Origin: Paenibacillus sp. G2S3
GTDB taxonomy: Bacteria > Bacillota > Bacilli > Paenibacillales > Paenibacillaceae
DNA: 64,000 bases
NCBI RefSeq assembly: GCF_030123105.1
Contig: NZ_CP126095.1
Location: 3,596,001-3,660,000, forward strand
Direction of reading: 5' to 3'
The notes under the pieces were generated by a model. The model did no database searches. It worked only from the letters and a program-made list of their open reading frames with translations, and was not told where the DNA came from. Positions 17,720-27,297 of the stretch are shown here, piece after piece. The stretch's first letter is position 1; every line of letters starts with the position of its first letter. Both the position numbers and the translations under genes were made by a program.

Positions 17720-18815
17720 TCTGCTTGAGTCCTTTCTTCCTGATGAGTAATACAATCGACAATAACAGTGGCAACAACATAAAAATCAGCACACCCATAT
17801 AGCCAATCGAATCACCAAGACTGAAGACATCATTGATGCGTTGAGGGATCATCGTGCAGATGAAGATTACGGGCATTAAGGCGAAAATTACCGGATGGAT
17901 CTTTAGATTGAACACTTGCGAGATTCCAAGCGCCGCATTAAAGAAAAAGCTGCAAAAATTACAGAACATCTGCATCAGCCAGATGACTAGCAGCGGAAAT
18001 TCAAATCGTTCAAAAAAGAAACCTGAAATTTCAAAGCTCCGTACCAAATCTATCGTTGGCCAGGTACTGGTGATTACAGAATTGATGGACAGACCGCCAA
18101 TAACCATCACAACAGTAACCAGATATAGTACCAGCGGGATGCAGAATCCGACCACCATCCCCTTGACTGCTTCCTGCGGTTGCTCCATAAAAGCTGTCAT
18201 TGTCATTACAACTTCACAACCAGTAAAGATGAGGATACTCGACTTCATGCCATGGATGACCGGCATCAGACCTTCACTCATAAAAGGACGCAAATGCTGG
18301 ATATCAAAAATCCTGGTGCTTAAGATAAAACAAATGATCAGGATAAAGATACTGATCGGAAACACAATCTGAAACACACGGGCAATGGAATTAATCCCAC
18401 CATACACCAAATAAGTACCAACCCAGATGAACGGCATCACAATCGCCCAAATTGGTGTCCCTTCCAGAAGAAAGAACAATGTTACTTCCGCCAGTACACG
18501 GATTTCGAATCCCGCAATCACAATAAAGTACAGAATCAACAGTGAACTCAGTACACCACCTGGAAGATTCCCAACAATTTTTTTAGAATACTGAAAGACA
18601 GTTTTACCCGGAAATTGCTGGCTAAGTTTCACCATAACCAGTATCACTATGAGCACAGCGATCCCACCTAGCACCACAGAAACCCAGGCATCTGGAGTCT
18701 TCACACCTTGGACAATATCTCTGGGCAAGGTCAGAATTCCAGCTCCTAGCATTGAATTCGTCAGTACTATGGTAGCCTGCGAGGTTGTGATCTTGTCATC
18801 CGTACGTTTGAACAC
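17712..18815 (-). CDS. GerB-type germinant receptor membrane subunit
   Basis: Integral membrane subunit of the receptor, of the amino acid-polyamine-organocation transporter superfamily, thought to bind the germinant. The 367 residues hold about ten membrane segments. The first is the conserved ITTSQATIVLTNSMLGAGILTLPRD; TGCEVVMTMTAFMEQPQEAVKG and MFCNFCSFFFNAALGISQ are also family-like. It sits between the GerA and GerC genes, 37 bp after the former, in the usual A-B-C order. Confidence 0.93.
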   Translation of the reverse strand: MFKRTDDKITTSQATIVLTNSMLGAGILTLPRDIVQGVKTPDAWVSVVLGGIAVLIVILVMVKLSQQFPGKTVFQYSKKIVGNLPGGVLSSLLILYFIVIAGFEIRVLAEVTLFFLLEGTPIWAIVMPFIWVGTYLVYGGINSIARVFQIVFPISIFILIICFILSTRIFDIQHLRPFMSEGLMPVIHGMKSSILIFTGCEVVMTMTAFMEQPQEAVKGMVVGFCIPLVLYLVTVVMVIGGLSINSVITSTWPTIDLVRSFEISGFFFERFEFPLLVIWLMQMFCNFCSFFFNAALGISQVFNLKIHPVIFALMPVIFICTMIPQRINDVFSLGDSIGYMGVLIFMLLPLLLSIVLLIRKKGLKQNV

Positions 18816-18852
18816 TGTGGTCTCCCCTCTGCTCCTGCTAAGAATACATTCT

Positions 18853-20523
18853 CTAGGACCTGCGCTTTTTCTTTTGGGTCTTTAGCATCTCCGGTCTTCG
18901 CTTCATGATGGATAACGGTGCACGGACGAATAAATCCTTCCAGTCACTTACCCGGAAAGGTGAGATAGGGGTGATGTAAGGAACACCGAAGCTTGAAAGC
19001 CGAGTCAGATGACTGCAAATCAGCAGAAAGAACAGGATGGTTCCGAACATACCCAGGACTGCCGCAAATAACATGCCTGTGAATCGTAAGATTCGGAGGG
19101 TGATGCCGGCACTGTACATCGGTATGGAAAACGAAGAGATCGCTGTCACGGCAACGACAATGACTAGAAAGGGACTTACAATACCAGCCTGTACCGCGGC
19201 ATCTCCAATGATCAGACCTCCGACAATTCCCATTGCCGGACCTATGGGCTTCGGCAGACGAATTCCAGCTTCACGTAAGATTTCAATGGAAATCTCCAGA
19301 ATCAACACTTCAATTAAAGCAGGAAAGGGTACGCCTTGGCGTGTTTCGATAATGGAAATCGCCAGCTGTGTAGGAATTAGCCCCGGATGAAAGGAAATAA
19401 AAGAAATATACAGCGCAGGGGCTAACAGAGCCAGAAATGATGCGCAAAACCGTAGCACCCGTAATAGTGTTCCTGGTAACCAGCGTTCATAGTAATCCTC
19501 TGGAGACTGCAAAAGCATACTGAACGTCACTGGAACAATAAGTGCAAACGGTGTGCCATCAAGTAAAATGGCAATTCTCCCCTCTAATAAGGAGGCAATC
19601 ACACGATCGGGTCTTTCCGTGTTCTGTGTTTGCTGAAACGGACTTAAATAATCATCCTCGATTAACTGCTCCACATAGCCAGATTCCAGAATGAAATCCA
19701 TATCAATTTTGGAGATCCGGTCCTTCACTTCCTGTAGCAGATCAGGATTTACAATGTTTTTCATATAAGCGATAACCAGATTCTTCTTGATTTCGCTGCC
19801 CACTTCAACCTTTTGCATTTCTAGATTCTTATTGAGTCCTTGGCGCCGTAGCATAGAGGTATTCTCGCTGAGCACTTCGGTAAAGCCAATCCGAGGTCCC
19901 CGCAGTAATGCTTCCGAGGTCGGCTCATTAATAGCGCGCACTGCTCCATGTGGAAAGCCAACCAGCAGCATCTCACGCATTCCTTCGACAATCAGTGCAG
20001 TGTAGCCAAACAGGACAGACTCCTGCAGATAGTCCAAATCTCTGGTTTCATTAAGCTGAACCAGCGGGAGCATATTCTGTTTCATATAGGTGTATATTCC
20101 TTCCGAAGCCTGCATTTCACCAGCAAACATCAGATTTTGCAGCACCTGTTGATTGATCAGCTCTTCATCCTGCATTCCCTCTACATAAACCAACACGGCA
20201 CGTGCCTGAATACTTTTTACTGAGAATTCACGGAAATGCACATCACTGTTATCCCCCAATGCCATTCTTATCGCTGTTAGGTTGGCATCATAGTCTTGAG
20301 TAAACGCTGTACACACAGGAGGCTGCTGATTTGCTTCATCGTTGTCTGCCTTCTTTAGTTCCGAATCCTGAGATTTAGCCCCTGATTCCTTGGAACGTCC
20401 GCTTCCAACATAAAAATACAAATGCTTGTAAAGATAATAAATCCCTATGGGAAAGAGCAGCGTGATCGCCGCTTGCATGAAAATTGTCCAATCCGGAATA
20501 TAAGAGACTATTTTAGACCACAT
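18853..20523 (-). CDS. GerA-type germinant receptor subunit with extra N-terminal membrane segment
   Basis: First subunit of the receptor operon. A soluble domain (about 70-310) with FREFSVKSIQARAVLVYVEGM and GPRIGFTEVLSENTSMLRRQ is followed by five or so membrane segments (ALLDGTPFALIVP region, LPKPIGPAMGIVGGLIIGDAAVQAG, SFGVPYITPISPF). ATG 20523 stands 9 bases after AGAGG; an in-frame ATG at 20532 is also possible. Unlike the classic form it has an additional hydrophobic segment near residues 13-35, then a Lys/Ser/Glu-rich linker, before the soluble domain. Confidence 0.92.
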   Translation of the reverse strand: MWSKIVSYIPDWTIFMQAAITLLFPIGIYYLYKHLYFYVGSGRSKESGAKSQDSELKKADNDEANQQPPVCTAFTQDYDANLTAIRMALGDNSDVHFREFSVKSIQARAVLVYVEGMQDEELINQQVLQNLMFAGEMQASEGIYTYMKQNMLPLVQLNETRDLDYLQESVLFGYTALIVEGMREMLLVGFPHGAVRAINEPTSEALLRGPRIGFTEVLSENTSMLRRQGLNKNLEMQKVEVGSEIKKNLVIAYMKNIVNPDLLQEVKDRISKIDMDFILESGYVEQLIEDDYLSPFQQTQNTERPDRVIASLLEGRIAILLDGTPFALIVPVTFSMLLQSPEDYYERWLPGTLLRVLRFCASFLALLAPALYISFISFHPGLIPTQLAISIIETRQGVPFPALIEVLILEISIEILREAGIRLPKPIGPAMGIVGGLIIGDAAVQAGIVSPFLVIVVAVTAISSFSIPMYSAGITLRILRFTGMLFAAVLGMFGTILFFLLICSHLTRLSSFGVPYITPISPFRVSDWKDLFVRAPLSIMKRRPEMLKTQKKKRRS

Positions 20524-20654
20524 CGTAATCATCCTCTAATAGGAATCTTCTAGATACTATTCTCCGCTCGCTCAAATTTTATACAACTTTTGGAATAGAA
20601 GGAAAGTATAGATCGGTGCAAGGTGATAAATGTTGTTGTGCATCCAAACATAAA

Positions 20655-20680
20655 GAGACGCCCGCATAAGCGGGCGTCTC
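20655..20680 (-). terminator. terminator after the helicase cassette
   Basis: GAGACGCCCGC and GCGGGCGTCTC form a perfect 11-bp stem with a 4-base loop. TTTATGTTT follows on the minus strand. Confidence 0.8.
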
Positions 20681-20701
20681 GATAAAAAATATTTAAAATA
20701 G

Positions 20702-22900
20702 TTACTGTGGTTGCCGCCATTGTTTTAGCACTTCAAGTAGCCCCGGAACATCTAATCCATCCAAAGAAAAAGCTTTGCGTAGCAGCTCATGTGGGATGAA
20801 TTCGTCGTATTTCCCGAGATAAGGAGCTTCATCTGGAGATAATAAGGATAACGGATCTGTGGCAGCCATACTCTCAGCGATGATCTCCGCCTCCAGCGTT
20901 TCTGCATCTGTTTTGCCTGCAACCACCATATAATAAGGTTCCATCGGCACGATAGAACGGAGTCCCTGTGAGCTCTTCAAATTGTTTTTAAGAAGGCGCT
21001 CCAGTGTGCGGAATTGCCGACTACCCGCCCAAGGCAGAATGAACATTGAATCTCCACCTGCTGGCATAACGGAGCGTTCAAGCATTCCACTCTCCTTCGC
21101 TAAACGGCGGGCTCTCTCAAGCCGCGCAGCGGCACTTGGAGCTAGATAGGGATACAGTGCAGTTGCGCCTAAGACTTCACGTATCTTGGTCATAATGCGT
21201 GTATGTACATCTCCACCCGCTCCAAGCCACAACGTATCCACTTTACCGCGTGAGGTTTTTACATAAACAGCTTTATGGCGATTATCGACCTCTTCTACCT
21301 TCCAGAGCTTCCCTGCCAGAGTAAAACAGTAACCCGGTGGTGGTACTGTTGTGATCGATCCAATTTCCTCTGTTCCATTATAGACAACATGCTCTTCATC
21401 GTCTTTAAAGACAGCGTAGAAGCGGAAGTTGTTCACAATTTTCTCCCCTGCCATCCCGATAATCAAGCTGCCTTCATCCATCTTCTCGATTTGTCCCATA
21501 CCCAGCATATAAGTCATGAAGGTATCGTAGTCCGTAGGATCAATGCTATTGAAGGAAGGTAAACTTAATACTGCTTCCTTTAAATCCTCCGGCTCCGCCT
21601 CACCCATACTCTTCAATATGCTCATCGTCTGATGGTATAACAGCCCTACTGGCAGCTGGCGCACCACCAGTGGTTCAACCCACTTCTCGCGCACATATAG
21701 CTCTATAACCGCTATCGCTCGAAGCAGCGTCCAAGGCATCCGTGCCGGAAGCTGCGCTTCCTCATCCTCTTCCTCGGGCGTGACAAAGATCATCTCGGAT
21801 GCGGCGTCACCGCGCCTGCCCGAGCGACCGAGTCGCTGCACAAAGCTTGCGCAGCTATAAGGTGCGCCGACCTGGAGCACTCGCTCCAACTCTCCTAGAT
21901 CAATGCCCAGCTCCAGCGTCAATGTCGCTGCCGCAACTGCAGGTCCGGAGCCTTGCCGCAGCGCGGCTTCCGTCTCTTCGCGGAGCATCGCGGAGATGCT
22001 GCCATGGTGAACGTGAAAAACATCCCGTTCCCCACGCTTCGCGGCCGTTCTCCGCAGCTCAAGGGTCGCCGTCTCCGCATCCGAGCGGCTGTTCGTGAAG
22101 ATCAACGCTTTCTTAAGATGCGTGTGATCGTAAATGAAATCGTAGTAAGACTGCTTCGCGCGTTCTAAATGCTCCGCCTGCACCTCATCCCGTGCATCCG
22201 GAAAGGAGAAATGCTCCACACTTAAACGGAGCTTACGCCCGCCTTGTGGAGCGGACACCTCGACACTCTCCCGCGTGCCTGCCGCCAGCCACTCCGTCAC
22301 CGAAGCATAGTCGCTAAGCGTAGCCGATAGACCGATTCTACGCGGATGGCATCCCGCCATTCGTGAGATTCTCGCCAGCTGACTCAGGACTTGAATTCCC
22401 CTATCAGCTCCCATGAAGGCATGGACCTCATCAATGACAATGTAACGAAGATCATGGAACAGCGCCGGAATAGCATTCGGGCGGTTCATCAGTAATCCCT
22501 CAAGGGATTCAGGGGTGATCTGCAGCACGCCTGAAGGATTCTGCACAAGTTTGGTTTTATCCGCTTGCGGTACATCTCCATGCCAGTGCCACACTGGAAT
22601 ATTGCCCTCACGCAGCAAATCATTCAAACGTGTAAATTGATCGTTGATCAATGCTTTCAGAGGAGCGATATACAGAATACCAACCGAACCTGAAGGACGC
22701 TCATACAGCTCAGTGAGCGCTGGAAAAAAAGCCGCCTCTGTCTTACCAGAAGCTGTACCCGAAGCAATCAGTAAGTGATGCGGTGTATCAAACAGCACAC
22801 GACAGGCATCCACCTGCGCCTCGCGCAAGGTCTCCCAACGGTTCTTATAGATAAACTCTTTAATGAAGGGAGCCAGCCTATAAAACGGATTATCACTCAT
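20702..22900 (-). CDS. Lhr/BrxHI-like superfamily 2 helicase
   Basis: ATP-driven nucleic-acid helicase of 732 residues. Motif I ASGTASGKTEA (46-56), motif Ia YIAPLKALINDQF, motif II DEVH (157-160), motif III SAT (192-194), motif IV-V LIFTNSRSDAET and TLTLELGIDLG, motif VI QRLGRSGRRGD (355-365), then a C-terminal region of the Lhr core kind. It is shorter than full Lhr proteins and matches the BrxHI type from BREX type 2 loci. Its ATG overlaps the BrxD-like stop by 4 bases. The stretch 21781-22320 is far richer in GC than the rest of the gene (65% in 21781-21840, 67% in 22261-22320, against 45% in 20761-20820). Confidence 0.85.
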   Translation of the reverse strand: MSDNPFYRLAPFIKEFIYKNRWETLREAQVDACRVLFDTPHHLLIASGTASGKTEAAFFPALTELYERPSGSVGILYIAPLKALINDQFTRLNDLLREGNIPVWHWHGDVPQADKTKLVQNPSGVLQITPESLEGLLMNRPNAIPALFHDLRYIVIDEVHAFMGADRGIQVLSQLARISRMAGCHPRRIGLSATLSDYASVTEWLAAGTRESVEVSAPQGGRKLRLSVEHFSFPDARDEVQAEHLERAKQSYYDFIYDHTHLKKALIFTNSRSDAETATLELRRTAAKRGERDVFHVHHGSISAMLREETEAALRQGSGPAVAAATLTLELGIDLGELERVLQVGAPYSCASFVQRLGRSGRRGDAASEMIFVTPEEEDEEAQLPARMPWTLLRAIAVIELYVREKWVEPLVVRQLPVGLLYHQTMSILKSMGEAEPEDLKEAVLSLPSFNSIDPTDYDTFMTYMLGMGQIEKMDEGSLIIGMAGEKIVNNFRFYAVFKDDEEHVVYNGTEEIGSITTVPPPGYCFTLAGKLWKVEEVDNRHKAVYVKTSRGKVDTLWLGAGGDVHTRIMTKIREVLGATALYPYLAPSAAARLERARRLAKESGMLERSVMPAGGDSMFILPWAGSRQFRTLERLLKNNLKSSQGLRSIVPMEPYYMVVAGKTDAETLEAEIIAESMAATDPLSLLSPDEAPYLGKYDEFIPHELLRKAFSLDGLDVPGLLEVLKQWRQPQ

Positions 22901-24216
22901 AGTTCAAACTCCGCCAGAAACCCATCCAACTCGTTTTGTTCGGTCTCAGCAGGTTTGGTGGTTCGTTCACCCACAAGCTTCTCGAAAGAGATCTCCGGAT
23001 GCTGGTGCAAGGTGTGCAGTAGATCCATGAAATCACGCACCACTTCCCGCGGAGTCAAAAGCTCGTCAGCCCCTAATCTGCCCACCGCTTCTTCCATAAA
23101 ATGAACCAATTGTTCTTGTGTTAACTGTGCTTCGTAACCATAATGAAGCGCATGAATATCTCTAAGCTTTTGCAAAAGGATCAGAATTTCTTCGTGTGAG
23201 AGCATGTCCAGCGCAATAATAGGTCCAGTGTAATTATTCAGACCTGCTGCGCCGTATCTTCCAGCAACTAATCTAGAACGCAACGCTTCATAACTAAATA
23301 ATCCACGCCGTCCATCCTCCACAAATTGCGGAGTCCCGCCTATAAAAATCCCTAGGCTTTCTGCCTTTCCCTGCATCGTATCATTGAACATCGTAAGCAG
23401 CTTCTCATAGTTACTCTGACGTGAGATGCTGTTCGTGATTTTGTAGAGATTGACGCCTTCGTCTATGAACAGCAGCAGTCCTTTATAACCAATAGCAGAA
23501 GTGAATTCCGCCCACAGCTTCATATAATCGTACCAATTATCATCATCAATAATCACGCCAACACCAAGCGCTTTTCGTGCTTCCGTTCGTGTGGCGAATT
23601 CTCCTCTTAGCCAGCGAAGAGAATCCTGCTTCAATTCATCATCAGCGAGCTTGTGTGCATTCCAGTAAGTCGCCAGCACTTTGGCAAAATCAAACCCATG
23701 CACCAAACCACGCATTTCGGAGGCAACAGCATAAATTCGTTTCTCTACCTCGTCACCAAGCTGAGGGTGATCAGGACCGTATTCATTCTCTTGCATCACA
23801 GACTGCTGAAGTGTAATGATCCATTTTTGTAAAATAATCTCCAGCGCGCCTCCATCTGGGCGCGTCCGGGTAGACAAATGACTCATCAGCTCTCGATATG
23901 TAGCAAGACCTTGTCCTTTTGTTCCCACTAATCTTCGTTCAGGGGATAGATCCGCATCTGCCACTACAAAATCCCGATCCATTGCATAATTACGGATCAT
24001 CTGCAAAAGAAAGCTTTTGCCGCTACCGAATTTGCCTGTAATTAGTTTAAAAGCAGCTCCACCCTCCGCGATGTTGTCCATATCTCTCAATATCGCTTCA
24101 ATCTCTGGCCGACGGCCAACGGCTATATGTTCTAGTCCAATACGCGGAACCACACCAGCTGTCAGTGAATTGACTAGCGCTGTCGTCATGCGTTTAGGAA
24201 TTTTCAAAACATTCAT
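22897..24216 (-). CDS. BrxD-like P-loop ATPase (DUF2791 family)
   Basis: ATPase of the BrxC/BrxD family (PF10923). In 439 residues: VGRRPEIEAILRDM, Walker A GKFGSGKS (61-68), Walker B LLLFIDEG (ending 254), and GGTPQF (293-298), the sensor region followed by SYEALRSRL. BrxD belongs to BREX type 2 loci, where it goes with the helicase BrxHI; that pairing is kept here. Second gene of the cassette: 15 bp after the TerB_N gene and overlapping the helicase. No BREX methylase, PglZ or BrxC is present, so it should act in a different, smaller system. Confidence 0.85.
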   Translation of the reverse strand: MNVLKIPKRMTTALVNSLTAGVVPRIGLEHIAVGRRPEIEAILRDMDNIAEGGAAFKLITGKFGSGKSFLLQMIRNYAMDRDFVVADADLSPERRLVGTKGQGLATYRELMSHLSTRTRPDGGALEIILQKWIITLQQSVMQENEYGPDHPQLGDEVEKRIYAVASEMRGLVHGFDFAKVLATYWNAHKLADDELKQDSLRWLRGEFATRTEARKALGVGVIIDDDNWYDYMKLWAEFTSAIGYKGLLLFIDEGVNLYKITNSISRQSNYEKLLTMFNDTMQGKAESLGIFIGGTPQFVEDGRRGLFSYEALRSRLVAGRYGAAGLNNYTGPIIALDMLSHEEILILLQKLRDIHALHYGYEAQLTQEQLVHFMEEAVGRLGADELLTPREVVRDFMDLLHTLHQHPEISFEKLVGERTTKPAETEQNELDGFLAEFEL

Positions 24217-24231
24217 GCAATGTTCACCCCA

Positions 24232-25824
24232 TTAAATATTAAGCAGATGAATTTTATATTCTTCTGCAATTTCTTCACCAACTATGATCAAATCACCTAG
24301 AATGTCCATTGCGATATCATTGATCTCATCAATCAAAAGCTCTGACATCGTGCCGTTTGCAGCCGCTAGCTTCTGTATGGCTTGTGTTCCGTCTTCGTTC
24401 ATTAACGAAAGCAGAGCTTCGTGTTGGAGTGGACTTAAAACTTCAGAGAACTGCTCCCACTCCGTCCCTACGTTAGCAGATCGAACTTCTTCAATAACTA
24501 TCTCAGGCTCAAGAGACTCATGAGGCACAATGATTTCATCTTCAATATCTTCAAATTCTTCTTTTTCTGGATCGGGTTCCTCATTTATAACTTCGAAATC
24601 GCTATCCTCAAATTCTTGCAGCTCATTCATCTCCTCAACCGTAAGCATGGTTCGTACAATCTCGGAATCGCTCTGCAGCCTTTCAAGCTTCTCAAGATCA
24701 ATGACTACTGCTGGCCCCTTGTCTTCCTGTTTCTCTTTCTCAAATTCCCGCTTCAGAAAACGAGTGATAAGGTCTTCCATATCAGCATCCACGTTAACCC
24801 CTTTGAGCCGACCTCGATATCCCAGCAGTTCCCGTAATTTATTCTCTGTTAAACGGAATAGCCTTGTAATCAAACTGCGAAGCGGTGGAGATTTACTGAT
24901 ACGCACAACCGGTATAATTACAGAATAGCCATATAACGAAATATCATATACGGCACTTCGGAATAAATAACGCTCCCGCATTACTGAGGGTCCAGGTGGG
25001 AACATTTCAACCAAATTTGAGCCATGTTTTCGAGTAACATAAGCGTTGATTAACGCCACTACCTGTGGAATGTATTGTTCGAGGGCTGCTTTACCTTCTC
25101 CCATGTAGAACTTAGATTTACTAATATCGTAGTCCGACATTGCTGTTAATACCGTAAAGGTTAACTGCTCAGGAGATATAGTAAGGCATCTCTCTAACTC
25201 TAGCTCTGCCAGATCTCCAGCAAGACCGCGTGAACGAGCAACAATTAAAGATAGAGGCACATCCAAATGATGAACAAACGAGAAGTCCGCGATCCAACCA
25301 CCCAAATATTGATCCAGACGTTTATAATTTTCTCGATAAGCTTCCCAGATTTGACTGAGCTGCTTATAGCCATCATAAGGATCTTGCCAGCCTATACCAT
25401 TAATAAGCTCATACACATGCAGAAAAATATATGAAAGATCCGTTTTCGGATATCTACCCTGTCTAACTTCATTGCGCCAATAAAAATACCATCTACTTTG
25501 CGTGCCTGTCATATGACCATACGTTGGCCAGTAACTCTTAAATGGAACCAATAGTGCTGAATCCTCGGTTCTATGTTCCAATTCCTTTGCTCTAGTTACA
25601 AACTGACCTTCGGTAGTTGTCACAGGCTCCGGGGTGTCAGTCTCCAGATCCCAAAGCTGTAGCTGTAAAGAAGGTTCAGAAGAGGTTTTTGGCTTCCCTT
25701 TATTTTCAGAAGATAATTTAGGCAGCGCTGGTACTGATGAATTTCGCGGGGGAATCGGAACATTTTGTTCTGTACTTTCCCAGACTAATTCCGTGAAATG
25801 AGGCTGCTTCCTATCCTTACTCAT
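24232..25824 (-). CDS. TerB_N-domain protein, likely scaffold of helicase cassette
   Basis: First gene of the cassette; 530 residues from ATG 25824. A Pro/Ser/Lys-rich start leads to a TerB_N domain at about 95-195 (FKSYWPTYGHMTGTQS, WYFYWRNEVRQGRYPKTDLS, INGIGWQDPYDGYKQLSQIW, YLGGWIADF). Then comes a long helical middle, a strongly acidic linker (about 401-440) and a C-terminal helical part (LSPLQHEALLSLMNEDG to EEYKIHLLNI) like TerB_C. The central TerB domain found in some relatives is not apparent. The longer frame from 25920 would start inside the niaP terminator, so 25824 (behind GGAGCGATCGAAC) is preferred. Confidence 0.75.
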   Translation of the reverse strand: MSKDRKQPHFTELVWESTEQNVPIPPRNSSVPALPKLSSENKGKPKTSSEPSLQLQLWDLETDTPEPVTTTEGQFVTRAKELEHRTEDSALLVPFKSYWPTYGHMTGTQSRWYFYWRNEVRQGRYPKTDLSYIFLHVYELINGIGWQDPYDGYKQLSQIWEAYRENYKRLDQYLGGWIADFSFVHHLDVPLSLIVARSRGLAGDLAELELERCLTISPEQLTFTVLTAMSDYDISKSKFYMGEGKAALEQYIPQVVALINAYVTRKHGSNLVEMFPPGPSVMRERYLFRSAVYDISLYGYSVIIPVVRISKSPPLRSLITRLFRLTENKLRELLGYRGRLKGVNVDADMEDLITRFLKREFEKEKQEDKGPAVVIDLEKLERLQSDSEIVRTMLTVEEMNELQEFEDSDFEVINEEPDPEKEEFEDIEDEIIVPHESLEPEIVIEEVRSANVGTEWEQFSEVLSPLQHEALLSLMNEDGTQAIQKLAAANGTMSELLIDEINDIAMDILGDLIIVGEEIAEEYKIHLLNI

Positions 25825-25900
25825 GTTCGATCGCTCCGTTCTTATAAAAGAAGGACTAATGCAAGCATAAACGCCCAAATATATAGTCTCTGATATGTTA

Positions 25901-25940
25901 AAAAAAACGGCCCTGTTCACAACTGTGAAGGAACCGTTTT
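25901..25940 (-). terminator. terminator after the niaP-like gene
   Basis: On the minus strand AAAACGG pairs with CCGTTTT, with an inner TTCACA/TGTGAA stem, and eight T residues follow. It separates niaP from the helicase cassette. Confidence 0.9.
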
Positions 25941-26003
25941 GTTCTTATTAAATTTTAGCATTGTTGGTAGATTAACATCAAGTATGTAATGAAGAATTAT
26001 CCT

Positions 26004-27206
26004 TTACAGAAGCTCCGTTCCCTTTGTCTCTTTTCCTAGGAAGAGCACCGCTAACGCACCGATAATAATCGTTACAAAAAATAACATGAAGATCGAGCCA
26101 ATCGCTATAGATTTACCTACCAGCACCCCTACTAGTAAAGGAGCGATGATGCCACCAATCCGGCCAAAGGAAGTCGCTAAACCAGCACCTGTTGAACGAA
26201 TGGTTGTTGGGTACAACTCTGGTGTATAAGCGTACATACCACCCCATGCTCCGAGATTAAAGAATGATAAGCAAATCCCAGCAGCCATCAACATGCCTTC
26301 TGTAGTTGCATTTCCGAACCATGCCGCACTAACGGCAGTGAACAGCATATAGATGACGAGGACAAACTTACGTCCGAACTTCTCGATAAAGTAAGCGGCA
26401 GTAAAGTACCCCGGCAGCTGAGCTAGCGTCATGATAAGTACATACTCGAAGCTTTTAACCAAGCTAAAACCTTTAAGTACCATAACTGTAGGTAGCCATA
26501 GAAACATCCCATAATACGAAAACACTACGGTAAACCATAAAATCCACAGCATAATCGTAGAACGACGATACTCTGGTGACCATACCGTTGTGATACGTTT
26601 TTTCAAGGACACCGGCGCCTTCTTAATCTCTGCAAACTTCGGTGAATCGTCTATAGCACGTCTTAAGTATAATGCGTATAGAGCGGGAACAGCACCAATA
26701 CCGAATGCTACACGCCAGCCATAATCAGGAATAACAAAGAATGCAATTAAAGCAGAAGCGATCCAACCAACCGCCCAAAAGCTCTCTAGTAGCACAACCG
26801 CGCGGCCTCTCTCACGGGCAGGCATACTTTCAGACACTAGTGTTGAAGCGACGGGCAACTCTCCACCTAGTCCAAAGCCAGCGATAAACCTAAGTACACA
26901 GAGTATTCCGAAGCCTGTAGCAAAGGCCGATAATCCACTTGCAGCCGAGAAAATTAAGAGTGTCCACAGAAGTATCGGTTTACGTCCAAAACGATCTGCT
27001 AATATCCCTGCCGCCGCAGCACCCACAGCCATGCCTACGGAGTTAATACTTGTCAATATGCCGATCTGCTCCGGTCCCAGATTCCAATCCTTGGCTAAAG
27101 CCGCAACAACAAAAGAAATCATCCCGACATCCATTGCGTCGAACATCCAGCTTAAGCCTGCACTGAAGAGTAATTTCCTTTGCTTCGGATTCCGCAGCAG
27201 TGTCAT
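26004..27206 (-). CDS. niaP: NiaP-type MFS permease (niacin or aromatic acid uptake)
   Basis: Major facilitator of the sugar/aromatic-acid porter type with 12 membrane segments. It follows B. subtilis NiaP (YceI) closely: LSWMFDAMDVGMISFVVAAL, GLGGELPVASTLVSE, LLESFWAVGW, VVFSYYGMFLWLP, FNLGAWGGMYAYTPELYPT and the end LGKETKGTEL. D-R-x-G-R-K loops occur in both halves (ADRFGRKP, EKFGRKFV). ATG 27206 behind GGAAGTGAATCAA is preferred to an in-frame TTG at 27221. Nicotinate uptake is the best guess; other aromatic acids are possible. Confidence 0.8.
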   Translation of the reverse strand: MTLLRNPKQRKLLFSAGLSWMFDAMDVGMISFVVAALAKDWNLGPEQIGILTSINSVGMAVGAAAAGILADRFGRKPILLWTLLIFSAASGLSAFATGFGILCVLRFIAGFGLGGELPVASTLVSESMPARERGRAVVLLESFWAVGWIASALIAFFVIPDYGWRVAFGIGAVPALYALYLRRAIDDSPKFAEIKKAPVSLKKRITTVWSPEYRRSTIMLWILWFTVVFSYYGMFLWLPTVMVLKGFSLVKSFEYVLIMTLAQLPGYFTAAYFIEKFGRKFVLVIYMLFTAVSAAWFGNATTEGMLMAAGICLSFFNLGAWGGMYAYTPELYPTTIRSTGAGLATSFGRIGGIIAPLLVGVLVGKSIAIGSIFMLFFVTIIIGALAVLFLGKETKGTELL

Positions 27207-27297
27207 TTGATTCACTTCCAAGCCCCCTTATATCCTACATCTATCTAATGAAACTTACTTTTGATTGTTTCACTTATACATTTTAAAATTGAAGCGC

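Noticed and set aside
18649..18885. Plus-strand open frame over the gerA-gerB junction
   Set aside because: Antisense to conserved Ger genes, no ribosome site.
24530..24928. 132-residue serine-rich open frame on the plus strand
   Set aside because: It mirrors the acidic Glu-rich linker of the TerB_N gene on the other strand.
20702..25824. A full BREX locus
   Set aside because: Only BrxD-like and BrxHI-like genes are present; flanking genes are germination genes and an MFS permease, with no methylase, PglZ or BrxC.
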